Positions 8,938-18,549 of a stretch of DNA of 64,000 bases are shown here, one piece after another (within the stretch, counting starts at the first letter, position 1; each line of letters begins with the position of its first letter). The notes beneath the pieces were generated by a model. It was not told the origin of the DNA and did no database searches. It was given only the letters and a program-made list of their open reading frames with translations. The DNA is taken from contig NZ_VCLB01000007.1 in NCBI RefSeq assembly GCF_005924265.1, forward strand, positions 307,504 through 371,503, in the 5' to 3' direction. The translations under genes were made by a program, and so were the position numbers. The DNA is from Martelella lutilitoris. GTDB taxonomy: Bacteria > Pseudomonadota > Alphaproteobacteria > Rhizobiales > Rhizobiaceae.

Positions 8938-10275
8938 ATGACACCTAGAAGGACAATCCTGCCCGTCGATCTGGCACAGACAGACAAGCTTCAGCGCCGG
9001 AAAATCGCGTTGCGGCAGGACAGGAACGCGCACCGAGGCCACAGGGCCGGATTCGTGGTTGCGCTGTGCGCGGCGCTGGCTTTGCTCGCATCGCCAGCGG
9101 CGGCGCAGCAGGCAGAGCCGCATTGGGTGGGAAGCTGGGCTTCCGCGCAGCAAATCCCCGAGCCGAGAAATGCGCTTGCCGATGCCGAACTCACCGACGC
9201 GACGCTTCGCCAGGTCCTCCGCACGACGCTTGGCGGACAAATGCTGCAGGTGCAGATTTCCAACGCCTTTGGCACCGAGCCTCTGGTCGTCGATGCGGTG
9301 CATATTGCCTATTCGGCCGATCCGGCCACCTCGCAAATCATCGCAGACAGCGACCATGCGGTGCTGTTTGACGGCAAGGCAAGCGTCACCGTCCCGGCGG
9401 GCGCATCCTATTGGTCGGACCCGGTCGCGCTCGTCGCCAAGCCGCTGACGAGCCTCGCCGTGACGATGCATCTGCCGCAAGCCCCGGCGCAGCAGACGGG
9501 ACATCCCGGCTCGCGCACGACCAGCTATTACCTGCCGGGTCGCCATATGGACGATGCCGTGCTGAGCGATGCGAAGACCGTCGACCACTGGTATCAGTTG
9601 GCCGGCATCGCGGTGTCTGCCGCCGAGGACGCGCGCGCGATCGTGGCACTGGGCGACTCGATCACCGACGGGCGCGGAACGACCACCAACGGCAATGATC
9701 GCTGGACCGATATTCTGGCTGAACGGCTGCAGCAAAACCCGGCAACCCGCGACGTTTCGGTGCTGAACCTCGCCATCGGCGGCAACCGTATTCTGGAAGA
9801 CGGACTTGGCCCCAATGCGGTTGCGCGGTTCGACCGGGATGTGCTGGCGCAACCGGGCGTGCGGTATATGATTATCCTGGAAGGCATCAACGATCTCGGC
9901 ACGCTGACCCTCGATGCGCCGGCGAGCGCCGAAGCGCATCAGGACCTGACCGACCGGATCATCGGCGCACTGGGCCAAATGGTCGAGCGCGCCCGCGCCC
10001 ATGGTATCGTTGCGATCGGCGGGACGATCATGCCCGATGGCGCATCGGATTATTATCATCCGGGCGAGCTCGACAATGCGGCTCGCGAGCAGATCAACGA
10101 ATGGATCCGCGCGCCGGGTCACTTCGATGCGGTGATCGACTTTGCAAGAATCGCCCAGGATCCCGAGGACCCGATGCGCCTTGCGCCGCTCTTCGATTCG
10201 GGCGATGGCCTGCACCCCGGCCCCGAAGGATATCGGGCAATGGCCGATGCCATCCCGCTGAGCCTGTTCGAATAA
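8938..10275 (+). CDS. Exported SGNH/GDSL-family esterase
   Basis: A 445-aa secreted hydrolase. A basic, unusually long N-region precedes a hydrophobic signal segment (AGFVVALCAALALLASPAAAQQ, about residues 37-58). SGNH blocks are clear: GDSITDG (nucleophile Ser), GGN in IGGNRI, ND in EGINDLG, and DGLHPGPEG with the catalytic Asp and His. The full-length proteins of this type act on acyl or acetyl esters of lipids or polysaccharides. ATG at 8938 is preferred over the TTG at 8920 because AAGGAC lies at good spacing. It sits between the truncated uvrD-like gene and the imuA stub, with the imuA homology beginning directly after its stop, so it appears to occupy a deletion/insertion junction. Confidence 0.88.
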   Translation: MTPRRTILPVDLAQTDKLQRRKIALRQDRNAHRGHRAGFVVALCAALALLASPAAAQQAEPHWVGSWASAQQIPEPRNALADAELTDATLRQVLRTTLGGQMLQVQISNAFGTEPLVVDAVHIAYSADPATSQIIADSDHAVLFDGKASVTVPAGASYWSDPVALVAKPLTSLAVTMHLPQAPAQQTGHPGSRTTSYYLPGRHMDDAVLSDAKTVDHWYQLAGIAVSAAEDARAIVALGDSITDGRGTTTNGNDRWTDILAERLQQNPATRDVSVLNLAIGGNRILEDGLGPNAVARFDRDVLAQPGVRYMIILEGINDLGTLTLDAPASAEAHQDLTDRIIGALGQMVERARAHGIVAIGGTIMPDGASDYYHPGELDNAAREQINEWIRAPGHFDAVIDFARIAQDPEDPMRLAPLFDSGDGLHPGPEGYRAMADAIPLSLFE

Positions 10276-10278
10276 CCG

Positions 10279-10515
10279 CTCGCGACCTTCGTTATTGCCG
10301 CACGCGCGAGAGGCAAGGTGCTCTGGGTGGTCACGCGTCCCGATCTCTCTGCGCCGGCGATCGCCCCGGCCGGGCTTCAGCCCGACCGGGTGATCCATGT
10401 CGAGGCCGGCGACGAGAAGGCGCTGCTTGCCTGTTTCGAGGAAGGGCTTCGCCATGGCGGGCTCGGTGCGGTTGTTGCGGAGACCGCGCGTCTCTCGATG
10501 ACGGCCTCCCGCTGA
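10279..10515 (+). pseudogene. imuA: ImuA C-terminal fragment
   Basis: About 79 codons matching the C-terminal half of ImuA, the RecA-like accessory factor of the mutasome: VLWVVTRPDLSAPA, PDRVIHVEAGDEKALLACFEEGLRHGGLGAVV, then ARLSMTASR and a TGA. The N-terminal half is missing upstream, where the esterase gene ends. Homology is also cut on the right after SMTASR, where ImuB sequence begins in another frame. No start codon or ribosome site of its own is evident. Confidence 0.8.
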
Positions 10516-10528
10516 TGCGCCGCTCGAC

Positions 10529-11875
10529 ATGGCCGTCACCAAGGCGCAAGCCCTTGTGCCGGGCCTGGTGATCGCAGATGCAGATCCTGCCGCTGAGACC
10601 GAGGGGCTGAACAAGCTGGCGCTCTGGGCACTTCGGCGGGTTTCGCCCGTCGTCATGGCCGCCCCTCCGGACGGCCTGGTTATCGATACGACCGGCGCCG
10701 ATCATCTGCATGGCGGAGAGGAAGCCATGCTTGTCGACATGATCAGGCGCTTTGCAGCCACCGCTGTCGAAGCCCGGGCGGCGATCGCGGACACTTGGGG
10801 CGCCGCGCATGCTGCTGCCCGGTTTCTGGCACGACCCGCGATCGTCATTTCACCGGGCGAAAGCGAGGCGATGCTGCGAACCTTGCCGCTATCAGCGCTC
10901 AGGCTCGATACTACGACAGTGTCTGAGTTGCACACCCTCGGTTTCGAGACTATCGGCGAGCTGCTGGATCAGCCGCGCGCGCCGCTGACCCTGCGCTTCG
11001 GCCCGGAAGTCGTCCGGCGGCTGGACCAGGCGCTTGGCCGGATCGCCGAACCGGTCGATCCGATCCGCTCGCCGGAGCTGGTCGAGGTGCGCAAGGCCTT
11101 CGCCGAACCGATCGGCGCGCCTGAAACCATCGCCCGTTATATCGGGAAACTCGCAGACGCCCTCTGTCTTGAACTCGAAAAGCGCGGCCTTGGCGCCCGG
11201 CGGCTGGATCTTCTGTTCCACCGCGTCGACAACACCATGCAGTTCATCCGCGTCGGTACGGCCCAGCCAGTTCGTGACCCTCGACGCCTTGTTCGCCTGT
11301 TTCGCGACAGGCTGGAGACCGTCGATCCAGGCTTCGGGATCGAGATCATGGTGCTGGTCGCCATCCATGCCGAACCCTTGCGGGAGAAGCAGACGATCTC
11401 GTCCCTAGTCGAGAAGCCGGAAGCCGATGTCTCCGATCTGGTTGATGTCCTTGCCAATCGCGTCGGCGAACACCGGCTCTGCCGTTTCGTGCCGGTTCAA
11501 AGCGATGTACCCGAACGCTCCGTCGCCCGTATTGCCCCGCTGGCACCGGAAACCGGCCTCACATGGGACGGCGACTGGCCGCGACCGCCGCGGCTGCTGC
11601 CACGACCGGAGCCGGTCGAGACCATGGCGCTCCTCCCCGATCATCCGCCCGTCTGGTTCACCTGGCGCGGCGTGCGGCGTCGCATCCGTCGCGCCGATGG
11701 ACCGGAGCGGGTCCGCGGCGAATGGTGGAAGCGGGATGCCGAACTGACCGCCGTCCGGGATTATTTCCGGGTCGAGGACGACGCCGGCGAGCGCTACTGG
11801 CTTTTCCGCTCCGGCGACGGCGAGCATGCCGATAGCGGCTCGCAACGCTGGTTCATCCATGGGATCTTCGGATGA
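10529..11875 (+). pseudogene. imuB: ImuB (Y-family-like mutasome subunit), N-terminally truncated
   Basis: A 448-codon frame continuous from MAVTKAQALVPGLVIADADP to WFIHGIFG, which is the normal end of ImuB. The first 55 or so residues of the palm domain are missing. The join to the imuA fragment is an internal deletion that also removed the end of imuA. ImuB is catalytically dead in known systems and works by linking the beta clamp, ImuA and DnaE2. Little-finger and C-terminal parts are still present and could be translated from the ATG at 10529. With imuA and dnaE2 broken on either side a working mutasome is not possible. The stop overlaps the dnaE2 start by 4 bases (ATGA), the ancestral operon arrangement. 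Confidence 0.85.
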
Positions 11876-12710
11876 CCGGGCCGCGCTACGCCGAACTGCA
11901 GGTCACCACCCATTTCTCGTTTCTGCGTGGGGCGAGCAGTTGCGACGAGCTGTTCGCCCGCGCCGCCGACCTTGGCATCGAGGCCATCGGTGTTGTTGAC
12001 CGCAATTCGCTAGCTGGCGTCGTCAGGGCATTCGAAGCCTCACGGCAGACCGGCGTCCGACTGGTTGTCGGCTACCGCTCTTTGCCGCAGCCGCAAGGCG
12101 CGAGGCCGGCATTGTGCCAGAACAGGCCGAGCCGGAACCCCTTCCGAAACCCATGGAGGCCGGCCGGGAAGTGGTCGAGGATTACGGCCATCTGGGTCTA
12201 ACCCTCAGGAAGCATCCGGTTTCGTTCCTGCGGTCGGAACTCACCCGCCAGCGGTTAAGGTCCTGCGCCGAAGCTATCTCCCTGCGTGATGGTCGCTGGG
12301 TCAACCTCGTGGGCCTCGTTCTGCTGCGCCAGCGACCCGGCTCGGCCAAAGGCGTGATGTTCATCACACTTGAGGACGAAACCGGCGTGGCCAACCTCGT
12401 CGTCTGGGCCAAGGTGTTCGAGAAATACCGCCGAACCGTTCTCGGTTCCGGCATGCTTGGCGTCAAAGGACGGGTGCAGCGAGAGGGCGAGGTTGTCCAT
12501 ATCGTTGCCCGCGAGCTAATAGATCTATCCGGCGAGCTTGCGAGCGTCGGCAGCCGGGATAAAGCCTTTCCGCTTCCGCACGGGCGGGGTGATGAGTTTC
12601 ATCATGGATCGCCGGCGCCTGATCCACGCGGGATTGCGAAGCCGCGCGATATGTTCGATCCCTACGGGCATATCGACGAGATCAAGGTGAAGACGCGGGA
12701 TTTTCGATAG
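11872..12710 (+). pseudogene. dnaE2: Error-prone DNA polymerase DnaE2, N- and C-terminal stubs only
   Basis: The first 66 residues are a normal DnaE2 PHP-domain start (YAELQVTTHFSFLRGASS, LGIEAIGVVDRNSLAG, VRLVVG). At about 12070 the frame shifts straight into the C-terminus: PLFAAAARREAGIVPEQ, EDYGHLGLTLRKHPVSFLR, the OB-fold (VNLVGLVLLRQRPGSAKGVMFITLEDETG) and the natural end HIDEIKVKTRDFR. About 800 of roughly 1,080 residues, including the polymerase palm with its catalytic Asp residues, are gone. An in-frame product would end at 12201. Confidence 0.9.
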
Positions 12711-12913
12711 TGGAAACTCATCATCAGAGACCTGGTAATGAGCTTGGGGTGTCTCTGAGGTTCCAACATAAAGCTCCATAGCGAATAGACCTCGTAAAAG
12801 CAAAAGACCCTTCGCCGTTATTGCAACATATCCTCATCACCGTCACAGAGAGGACCTATCCGATACGGACCACGTCTGCCAAACAAGTGTCGAACGCCTA
12901 CAACCCGCCTGTT

Positions 12914-13405
12914 TTACTCCTTCACACGACCAAATGCCTCGAAGAACGCCTTCGAGCCGCCATCGGGCGCCTTGCCGACGCCCCAGCGCATCAACGTCGA
13001 GGCATCCTCGGAAAAGCACCAGTACTGGCCGATGATCACATCGCCGTCGAGCTGCTCCAGCACCTGGAATTCGCGGTCGCCGAGCTGGCGGATGCGCACT
13101 TCGTTATAGCGTGCATTGCCTTCGATCGGCGCGGGCTTGTCATCGAGCGTCGCATCGAACTTGTTGATGTAGAGCTTGTCGGGATTGGTATCGTTGACGC
13201 CCTCATAGGCGAGAAAATTCTCTGCAAAGCGCATGGTCAGCGTCAGACGGAAGCCGGCTGGAAACAGGCCGTTACTCCAGTAGCTCTGCGGATGCTTGGA
13301 ACGGTAGACGCCGCTCAGACGGGCGTTGTCAAAGAGCTTAGGTTGGATGGCGGGAAGGCCCCTGCCCGTGGCGAGAGCTTCGATCAGCATGGTGGTCACT
13401 TTCAT
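12914..13405 (-). CDS. Beta-rich protein of unknown function in the Dpp operon
   Basis: A 163-aa cytoplasmic protein without signal peptide, starting MKVTTMLIEALATG. The sequence alternates short hydrophobic and polar stretches (GFRLTLTMRFAENFLAYEG, NEVRIRQLGDREFQVLEQLDGDVIIGQYWCFSE) in the manner of an all-beta, perhaps lipocalin-like barrel; that fold is inference. It follows the permease gene by 26 bases as the last gene of the nitrilase/ABC operon. A role in handling the imported compound is plausible. The family is not recognised. Confidence 0.7.
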   Translation of the reverse strand: MKVTTMLIEALATGRGLPAIQPKLFDNARLSGVYRSKHPQSYWSNGLFPAGFRLTLTMRFAENFLAYEGVNDTNPDKLYINKFDATLDDKPAPIEGNARYNEVRIRQLGDREFQVLEQLDGDVIIGQYWCFSEDASTLMRWGVGKAPDGGSKAFFEAFGRVKE

Positions 13406-13431
13406 TCTATTGTCGGAAGGGAAGGAGCGGG

Positions 13432-14286
13432 TCAGGTTCCCCGGCGGCCGGCATTGCGCAGCGTTGGATCAAGCTGGTCGCGCAGCCAGTCGCCGACGAT
13501 CGAAACCGACAGCGCTAGGAAGAAGATGATGGCGCCGGGGAACATGGTGAGCCACCACGAGGTCAGTAGCCGGTCGCGCCCGTCGCTCATGATCTGGCCA
13601 AGGCTTGTCATCGGCGGCTGGACGCCGAGGCCGAGAAAGCTGAGCGCCGTTTCCAGAAGCACCGTCAGCGGCAGGTTGATGGTGAACTGCACCAGGATGA
13701 CGTTGAAGATGTTGGGCAGGATATAGCGCAGATAGATCCGCGCGGACGACGCTCCCAGAACCCTCTCGGCCGTCACATAGCCGCGTTCGCGCACCGAAAG
13801 CGTGGAGGCGCGAACCAGACGCGCGTAATTTTCCCAGCCGCTGAAGCCGACCATGATCACGATCAGCAGCAGGCTGCTCTTGAACAGCGCCAGCACGAAA
13901 AGCGCGATGATGATGATCGGGACCGAGGCCTGCACGTCGACCGCCATCATGATCAGCGTGTCGGCCTTGCCGCGCCGCCCGCCGGCGATCAGCCCCAGAA
14001 GCGACCCGAACACCGCGCCGATCAGCGTGCCGAAAATGGCAACCAGCAGCGTCACCTTCGCGCCCATGGCTAGCCGCGCCAGAAGATCGCGCCCGCGTCC
14101 GTCCGTGCCCAGTACGTGGTCCCACGTCCCGCCGAGAAAGACCGGGGGCTCGAACCGGTCGAGCAGCGAGGTCTGGCGGAAATCGTAGGGGGTCAGGAAA
14201 CCGCCGAACAGGGCAAACAGCACGAACAGGATGACGAAGCCGATGGCGATGCGCACCGCAAGCGGCATATCGCGGAAGGTCCTCAT
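13432..14286 (-). CDS. Dipeptide/oligopeptide-type ABC permease, DppC-like
   Basis: A 284-aa inner-membrane permease. It begins MRTFRDMPLAVRIAIGFVILF with the first helix, has the periplasmic LGTDGRGRDLLARLAMGAKVTL motif typical of DppC/OppC, and the EAA loop region (AERVLGASSARIYLRYILPNIFNVILV). The ATG at 14286 overlaps the TGA of the DppB-like gene (ATGA), so I use it in place of a longer upstream frame. It pairs with the DppB-like subunit; five or six helices in total. Confidence 0.93.
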   Translation of the reverse strand: MRTFRDMPLAVRIAIGFVILFVLFALFGGFLTPYDFRQTSLLDRFEPPVFLGGTWDHVLGTDGRGRDLLARLAMGAKVTLLVAIFGTLIGAVFGSLLGLIAGGRRGKADTLIMMAVDVQASVPIIIIALFVLALFKSSLLLIVIMVGFSGWENYARLVRASTLSVRERGYVTAERVLGASSARIYLRYILPNIFNVILVQFTINLPLTVLLETALSFLGLGVQPPMTSLGQIMSDGRDRLLTSWWLTMFPGAIIFFLALSVSIVGDWLRDQLDPTLRNAGRRGT

Positions 14287-15215
14287 GACGCGGCCCTCCG
14301 GATTCGGGGGTCGAGAAACGAATAGAGGATATCGACCGCGAGGTTGGCGAAGGTCATCGAGAAGGTGACGGCCAGCACCAGGAACTGCACCACGGCGATA
14401 TCGCGGGTCGCGACCGAACGCACCAGCAATTGCCCGACGCCCGGCCAGGCGAAAACCTGTTCCGTCACCACCGCGCCGGCGACCAGACTGCCGAGGCTGA
14501 GGCCAAGCATGGTGACGATCGGAATAGCCGCATTGGGCGCCGCATGCCGCCACAGCCGCCGTGCAGCCGGCACGCCGCGCGCCTCGAGCGCCATCATGAA
14601 GGGCTGGTTGATCGTCTCCAGCAACGAAGACCGCGTGAACCGGGCGAAGGCGCCCATCGAGGCGAGCCCCAGCGTGGCCGCCGGCGGCAAGAGCAGAAGC
14701 AGCGAGATATGGCCATTGGCCGCCGCGCCGAAGAACACGCCGAACACCAGCGCGCCGGTGAGGATCACCACAAGGCCAAAGAAAAAGTTCGGCATGGCGA
14801 AGGCGAAGACCGAAAAGCCCATCACCAGCCGGTCGATGAAGCTGTTACGGTTGAGCGCCGCGACCGCGCCGATGGAAATGCCGAAGATGACCGCGATCGC
14901 CAGCGCCGTTCCGCCCAGCATCAAGGTCGCGGGCAGCCGATCAAGAAACAGCGTCAGCGAGGATTTTCCGGTGTGGATCGAATAGCCGAAATCCCCCTGA
15001 AACAGGCCGAGAACGTAGTTCACGTATTGAACCGGCAGCGGCTTGTCGAGTCCCAGCTTGACGCGATAGGCCTCCACGACCTCGGGCGGCGCGTCGGGCG
15101 GGGCCAGCGCCTGCGCCGGATCTCCCGAAAGCCGGATGAAGAAAAATACGATCGTCACCGCGATCAGCAGTGTCGCCAGCGAGCGCAGAATGCGGAACAG
15201 GATCACCCGGGTCAT
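14283..15215 (-). CDS. Dipeptide/oligopeptide-type ABC permease, DppB-like
   Basis: A 310-aa permease with the DppB N-terminal helix (FRILRSLATLLIAVTIVFFF), the segment SGDPAQALAPPDAPPEVVEAYR typical of DppB periplasmic loops, and the EAA-like loop ALEARGVPAARRLWRHAAPNA. Its start overlaps the end of the ATPase gene by 4 bases and its stop overlaps the DppC-like start, showing tight translational coupling. The solute is not defined by sequence. Confidence 0.93.
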   Translation of the reverse strand: MTRVILFRILRSLATLLIAVTIVFFFIRLSGDPAQALAPPDAPPEVVEAYRVKLGLDKPLPVQYVNYVLGLFQGDFGYSIHTGKSSLTLFLDRLPATLMLGGTALAIAVIFGISIGAVAALNRNSFIDRLVMGFSVFAFAMPNFFFGLVVILTGALVFGVFFGAAANGHISLLLLLPPAATLGLASMGAFARFTRSSLLETINQPFMMALEARGVPAARRLWRHAAPNAAIPIVTMLGLSLGSLVAGAVVTEQVFAWPGVGQLLVRSVATRDIAVVQFLVLAVTFSMTFANLAVDILYSFLDPRIRRAAS

Positions 15216-16867
15216 ATAGGATCACCTTCCGTGGTTGCAGCGTTTCCGACGCGCGCGAGAGACGAGGTCGCGCGGCCGGCGCGGTCGGGAACCGCCTCGA
15301 GCAACGTTCTGGTGTAGTCATGGGACGGCGTCACCAGCACCGTCGACGCCGGCCCCTGCTCCACCGCCACGCCGCGATACATCACCGTCACCGCGTCGCA
15401 GATCGAAGCGGCGACGCGCAGGTCATGGGTCACGAACAGCATGGCGAATCCGAGCTTTTTCTGCAGTGAGGCGAACAATGCGAGGATCTGGGCCTGGATC
15501 GAGACATCGAGCGCCGAGATCGCCTCGTCGGCGACCAGGATTTCCGGCTCGACCACCAGCGCACGTGCAATACAGAGCCGCTGGCGCTGGCCGCCCGAAA
15601 ATTCGTGGGGGAAGCGGTCGAAGGCCTGCTCCGGCAGGCCGACAAGCGAAAGCATCTCGCGGGCGCGCTCGGCCGCCTGTCGCCGCGTCGCGCCATGGAT
15701 CAGCGCGCCCTCGGCAACGCTCCACCCGGCCTTCTGGCGCGGGTTGAGCGCGCTGAACGGGTCTTGCTGCACCAACTGGATGCGTTTGCGCATGGCGCGG
15801 CTCATGCCAGTGGCGGCGATATCGATGCCATCGAGAAGCACCGTTCCGCCGGAGAGCGGTTCGAGCTGGAGGATGCCACGCACGAGCGAGGATTTGCCCG
15901 ATCCGCTCTGGCCGACAAGGCCATGGGTCTCGCCGCGCTTCAGGGTGAGCGATACCCCGCGCACCGCCTCGATGGCGCGGTTGCCGAAAAGGCCCTCGCG
16001 CTGCTGATAGGTGATGGCGATATCGCGCGCCTCCAGCACCACCGGCTTGCCCTGGCCCGGGGACTTGGCGCCCGGCCGCGGCAGGCTTTCCAGCAGGCGG
16101 ATCGTGTAAGGATGGCTTGGCTTTTCGAAGATCGCATCGCGGGTGCCGCTTTCGACGATCTCGCCCTCGCGCATGACCATCACCCGGTCGGCGATATCGG
16201 CGACAACCGAAAGGTCGTGGGTGATGAACAACAGCCCGGCACGAAATTCATGCTGCAGTTCGCGCATCAGCGCCAGGATCTCCGCCTGCGTCGTCACATC
16301 GAGCGCGGTCGTCGGCTCGTCGGCAATCAGCAACGCCGGCTTCAGCGCCAGCGCCATGGCGATCGCGATGCGCTGCGCCTGTCCGCCGGAAAGCTGGTGC
16401 GGATAGGATTTGTGGATGCGTTCCGGATCGGAAAGCCGCACAGCCATGATCATTTCCAGAGCGCGGTCCCGACGCGCGCGGGCCGAACCCATGCCATGAA
16501 CCTTCAGGAGTTCCTCGATCTGCTTTCCGACCGTCATCACCGGATCAAGGGTGGCCGCCGGTTCCTGGAAGATCAGGCCGATCCGGTCGCCACAGATACG
16601 GCGCATGGCAGCGGGATCGCCCGCCGGCAGCGGCGCGCCCTCAAACATGATCGCGCCCTCGGTCTTCCTCAGGCCGCGCGGCAGCATGTCGAGCAGGGCC
16701 TGGGCGGTGATCGACTTGCCCGAGCCGCTCTCGCCGACGAGACAGACGCATTCGCCCGACCGGATCGAGAGGTCGAGGGCGCTGACCGCATGGTCGCGGT
16801 CAGCGCCTTCCGGCAGCGCGATCGTCAGGCCGCGGATGTCGAGCAGTTCCGACGCATTCTCGGGCAC
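15212..16867 (-). CDS. Fused double ATP-binding subunit of the Dpp-type transporter
   Basis: A 551-aa protein with two complete ABC cassettes, equivalent to DppD fused to DppF. The first has Walker A GESGSGKS near residue 41, signature LSGGQAQR and Walker B LLIADEP. The second, after about residue 285, has Walker A GQSGSGKS, signature FSGGQRQR and Walker B ILVADEA. Both lack membrane segments. It lies 9 bases downstream of the binding-protein gene. The fusion replaces two ATPase genes, so the operon is complete with one SBP, two permeases and this protein. Confidence 0.93.
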   Translation of the reverse strand: MPENASELLDIRGLTIALPEGADRDHAVSALDLSIRSGECVCLVGESGSGKSITAQALLDMLPRGLRKTEGAIMFEGAPLPAGDPAAMRRICGDRIGLIFQEPAATLDPVMTVGKQIEELLKVHGMGSARARRDRALEMIMAVRLSDPERIHKSYPHQLSGGQAQRIAIAMALALKPALLIADEPTTALDVTTQAEILALMRELQHEFRAGLLFITHDLSVVADIADRVMVMREGEIVESGTRDAIFEKPSHPYTIRLLESLPRPGAKSPGQGKPVVLEARDIAITYQQREGLFGNRAIEAVRGVSLTLKRGETHGLVGQSGSGKSSLVRGILQLEPLSGGTVLLDGIDIAATGMSRAMRKRIQLVQQDPFSALNPRQKAGWSVAEGALIHGATRRQAAERAREMLSLVGLPEQAFDRFPHEFSGGQRQRLCIARALVVEPEILVADEAISALDVSIQAQILALFASLQKKLGFAMLFVTHDLRVAASICDAVTVMYRGVAVEQGPASTVLVTPSHDYTRTLLEAVPDRAGRATSSLARVGNAATTEGDPI

Positions 16868-16876
16868 CGGCGTTTC

Positions 16877-18469
16877 CTAGGGTTCGATCGTCAGGAAGTC
16901 GCTGGTGAAGATCGTCAGCTGCGAGCTGCCCGGATCCCACTCATATTTGTCGCTCATGGCGAAGGTCTGGACGTTTCGCCACAGATACATGCCGGGCGTC
17001 ACGTCTTCCCAGTCCTTCACGAGGTCAAGATAGGCGGCATTCTTCTCCTCGAAGGTCTGCGCCCGCTCGAACCGCTCGCCGTCCTCCAGGAAAGCCTCGG
17101 TCGGCGTCCAGGTGCGGTGGGCGGCGGTGACGCGGCTCGAAGACGGACCCCAGTCCAGCCACAGCGGGCGGTAGGGGTCGCCGGTGAACTCGGACGACAT
17201 CGACATATTCAGCATGTGGAACGGGCGCTGATATGCGAGCGAGAAATTGTCGACGATGTTGAGCTCGACATTGATGCCCATGTCGCGCCACATCTCGACC
17301 ATGTATTCGGCGGCCGCCTCGTAGTTCGGATAGAACCCGCGCACGATGTTCCAGGTCAGCGTCTGGCCGTCATAATCACTTTCCTCAAGGAACTCGGCGG
17401 CGCGTTCTGGATCATAACCATAGGTCGCCTTGCGGTCGGGATCGAAATAGGGGCCGTATTCCGGGAAGTTGAACGGCGCCGGCGTGAACGTCATGCCGTT
17501 CCACAACGCCTCGGTGATGGCGTCGCGGTCGATCGCCATCACCATCGCCTTGCGCAGATTGGCGTCCAACAGCGGGTTGTCGTCCATGCCCTCGATGGTG
17601 AGCGTGTTGAAGGCGAACATCGGGTAATTGCCGATCTGGTCGACGACGAGATGAATGCCGTCGGTTGCCTCCACCGATTCCATCTGGTCGATCGGAACGC
17701 TCATGATCAGGTCGTAGTCGCCGGACACAAGGCCGGCATAGCGGGTTGAGAATTCGGGGACGATCTTCCAGGTCACGCTCTTCAGCGGCGGCGCGCCGTC
17801 CCAGTAGTCGTCATAGGCGACGGCGACGGCATGGTCGGAGGGGTCGAAATCGGTGACCATGTAAGGCCCGGTTCCGATCGGCTTCTGGCCGAAGGCCTCG
17901 GTCCCGACGCTTTCATAATAGTCTTTTGGCAGTACATAGCCGATCGGCGTCGTCAGGCGGTTGATGAAGGTCGCGTCGGGATAGGCGGTCTCGAGGTCCA
18001 CGGTGTAGTCATCGACGACGGTGACGCCGACGAGGCCGCGCGCATAGTTCTTGCCCCGCGGCGCCAGCGGCTTTTCGCCCCAAAGGCGCTCCTCGGACAG
18101 CGAGAAGGCGACGTCCTCGGCCGTCATCGGATCGCCATTCTGGAAGGTGACCCCTTCGCGCAAGTGCAGCCGCCAGGTGGTCGGCGTCACCTGTTCCCAG
18201 CTCGTGGCGAGCCCGGGAATGATGGTATTGCCTTCCGGATCCTCGAAATAGTTCCGCTTCACCAGCGTATCGAAGACATTGCCGTAGACCCGGCCGCCGG
18301 TCGTCGAAAGGCCGATCACCGGATCGAGCGTCGACCAGAGATTGTCGACCGCAAAGGCGAAATCCGGGCGCGTATCCTCCTCGGCGAAGGCCGGCGCAGT
18401 GGCCAGCGGCGATACGCCAGCGCCCAGCACGAGCATGGCGGAGGTCAGGAGCGTTCTTCGTTTCAACAT
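16877..18469 (-). CDS. Family 5 extracellular solute-binding protein
   Basis: A 530-aa periplasmic binding protein. Start chosen at ATG 18469 (MLKRRTLLTSAMLVLGAG, signal peptide ending near PAFAEE) with GAGGGA upstream; a longer frame adds an unlikely 20-residue N-region. The family 5 core is visible: LAT(S)WEQVTPTTWRLHLREGVTFQNGDPMTAEDVAFS and FNTLTIEGMDDNPLLDANLRKAMVMAIDRDAI. It recognises the cargo of the downstream fused ATPase and permeases. The carbon-nitrogen hydrolase just upstream suggests an amide- or nitrile-containing ligand, but nothing in the sequence fixes it. Confidence 0.92.
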   Translation of the reverse strand: MLKRRTLLTSAMLVLGAGVSPLATAPAFAEEDTRPDFAFAVDNLWSTLDPVIGLSTTGGRVYGNVFDTLVKRNYFEDPEGNTIIPGLATSWEQVTPTTWRLHLREGVTFQNGDPMTAEDVAFSLSEERLWGEKPLAPRGKNYARGLVGVTVVDDYTVDLETAYPDATFINRLTTPIGYVLPKDYYESVGTEAFGQKPIGTGPYMVTDFDPSDHAVAVAYDDYWDGAPPLKSVTWKIVPEFSTRYAGLVSGDYDLIMSVPIDQMESVEATDGIHLVVDQIGNYPMFAFNTLTIEGMDDNPLLDANLRKAMVMAIDRDAITEALWNGMTFTPAPFNFPEYGPYFDPDRKATYGYDPERAAEFLEESDYDGQTLTWNIVRGFYPNYEAAAEYMVEMWRDMGINVELNIVDNFSLAYQRPFHMLNMSMSSEFTGDPYRPLWLDWGPSSSRVTAAHRTWTPTEAFLEDGERFERAQTFEEKNAAYLDLVKDWEDVTPGMYLWRNVQTFAMSDKYEWDPGSSQLTIFTSDFLTIEP

Positions 18470-18549
18470 GATATGCGGTCCCTCTGAAAGTCGTTTTATA
18501 GCGGCATCCAATGGCCGCCGGTTTTGCATGACGATGCTGCCGCGGCGCT

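Noticed and set aside
8788..10656. 622-aa minus-strand frame
   Set aside because: Antisense of the SGNH esterase and imuA stub, which carry clear family motifs.
15605..17749. 714-aa plus-strand frame
   Set aside because: Antisense of the fused ATPase and binding protein.
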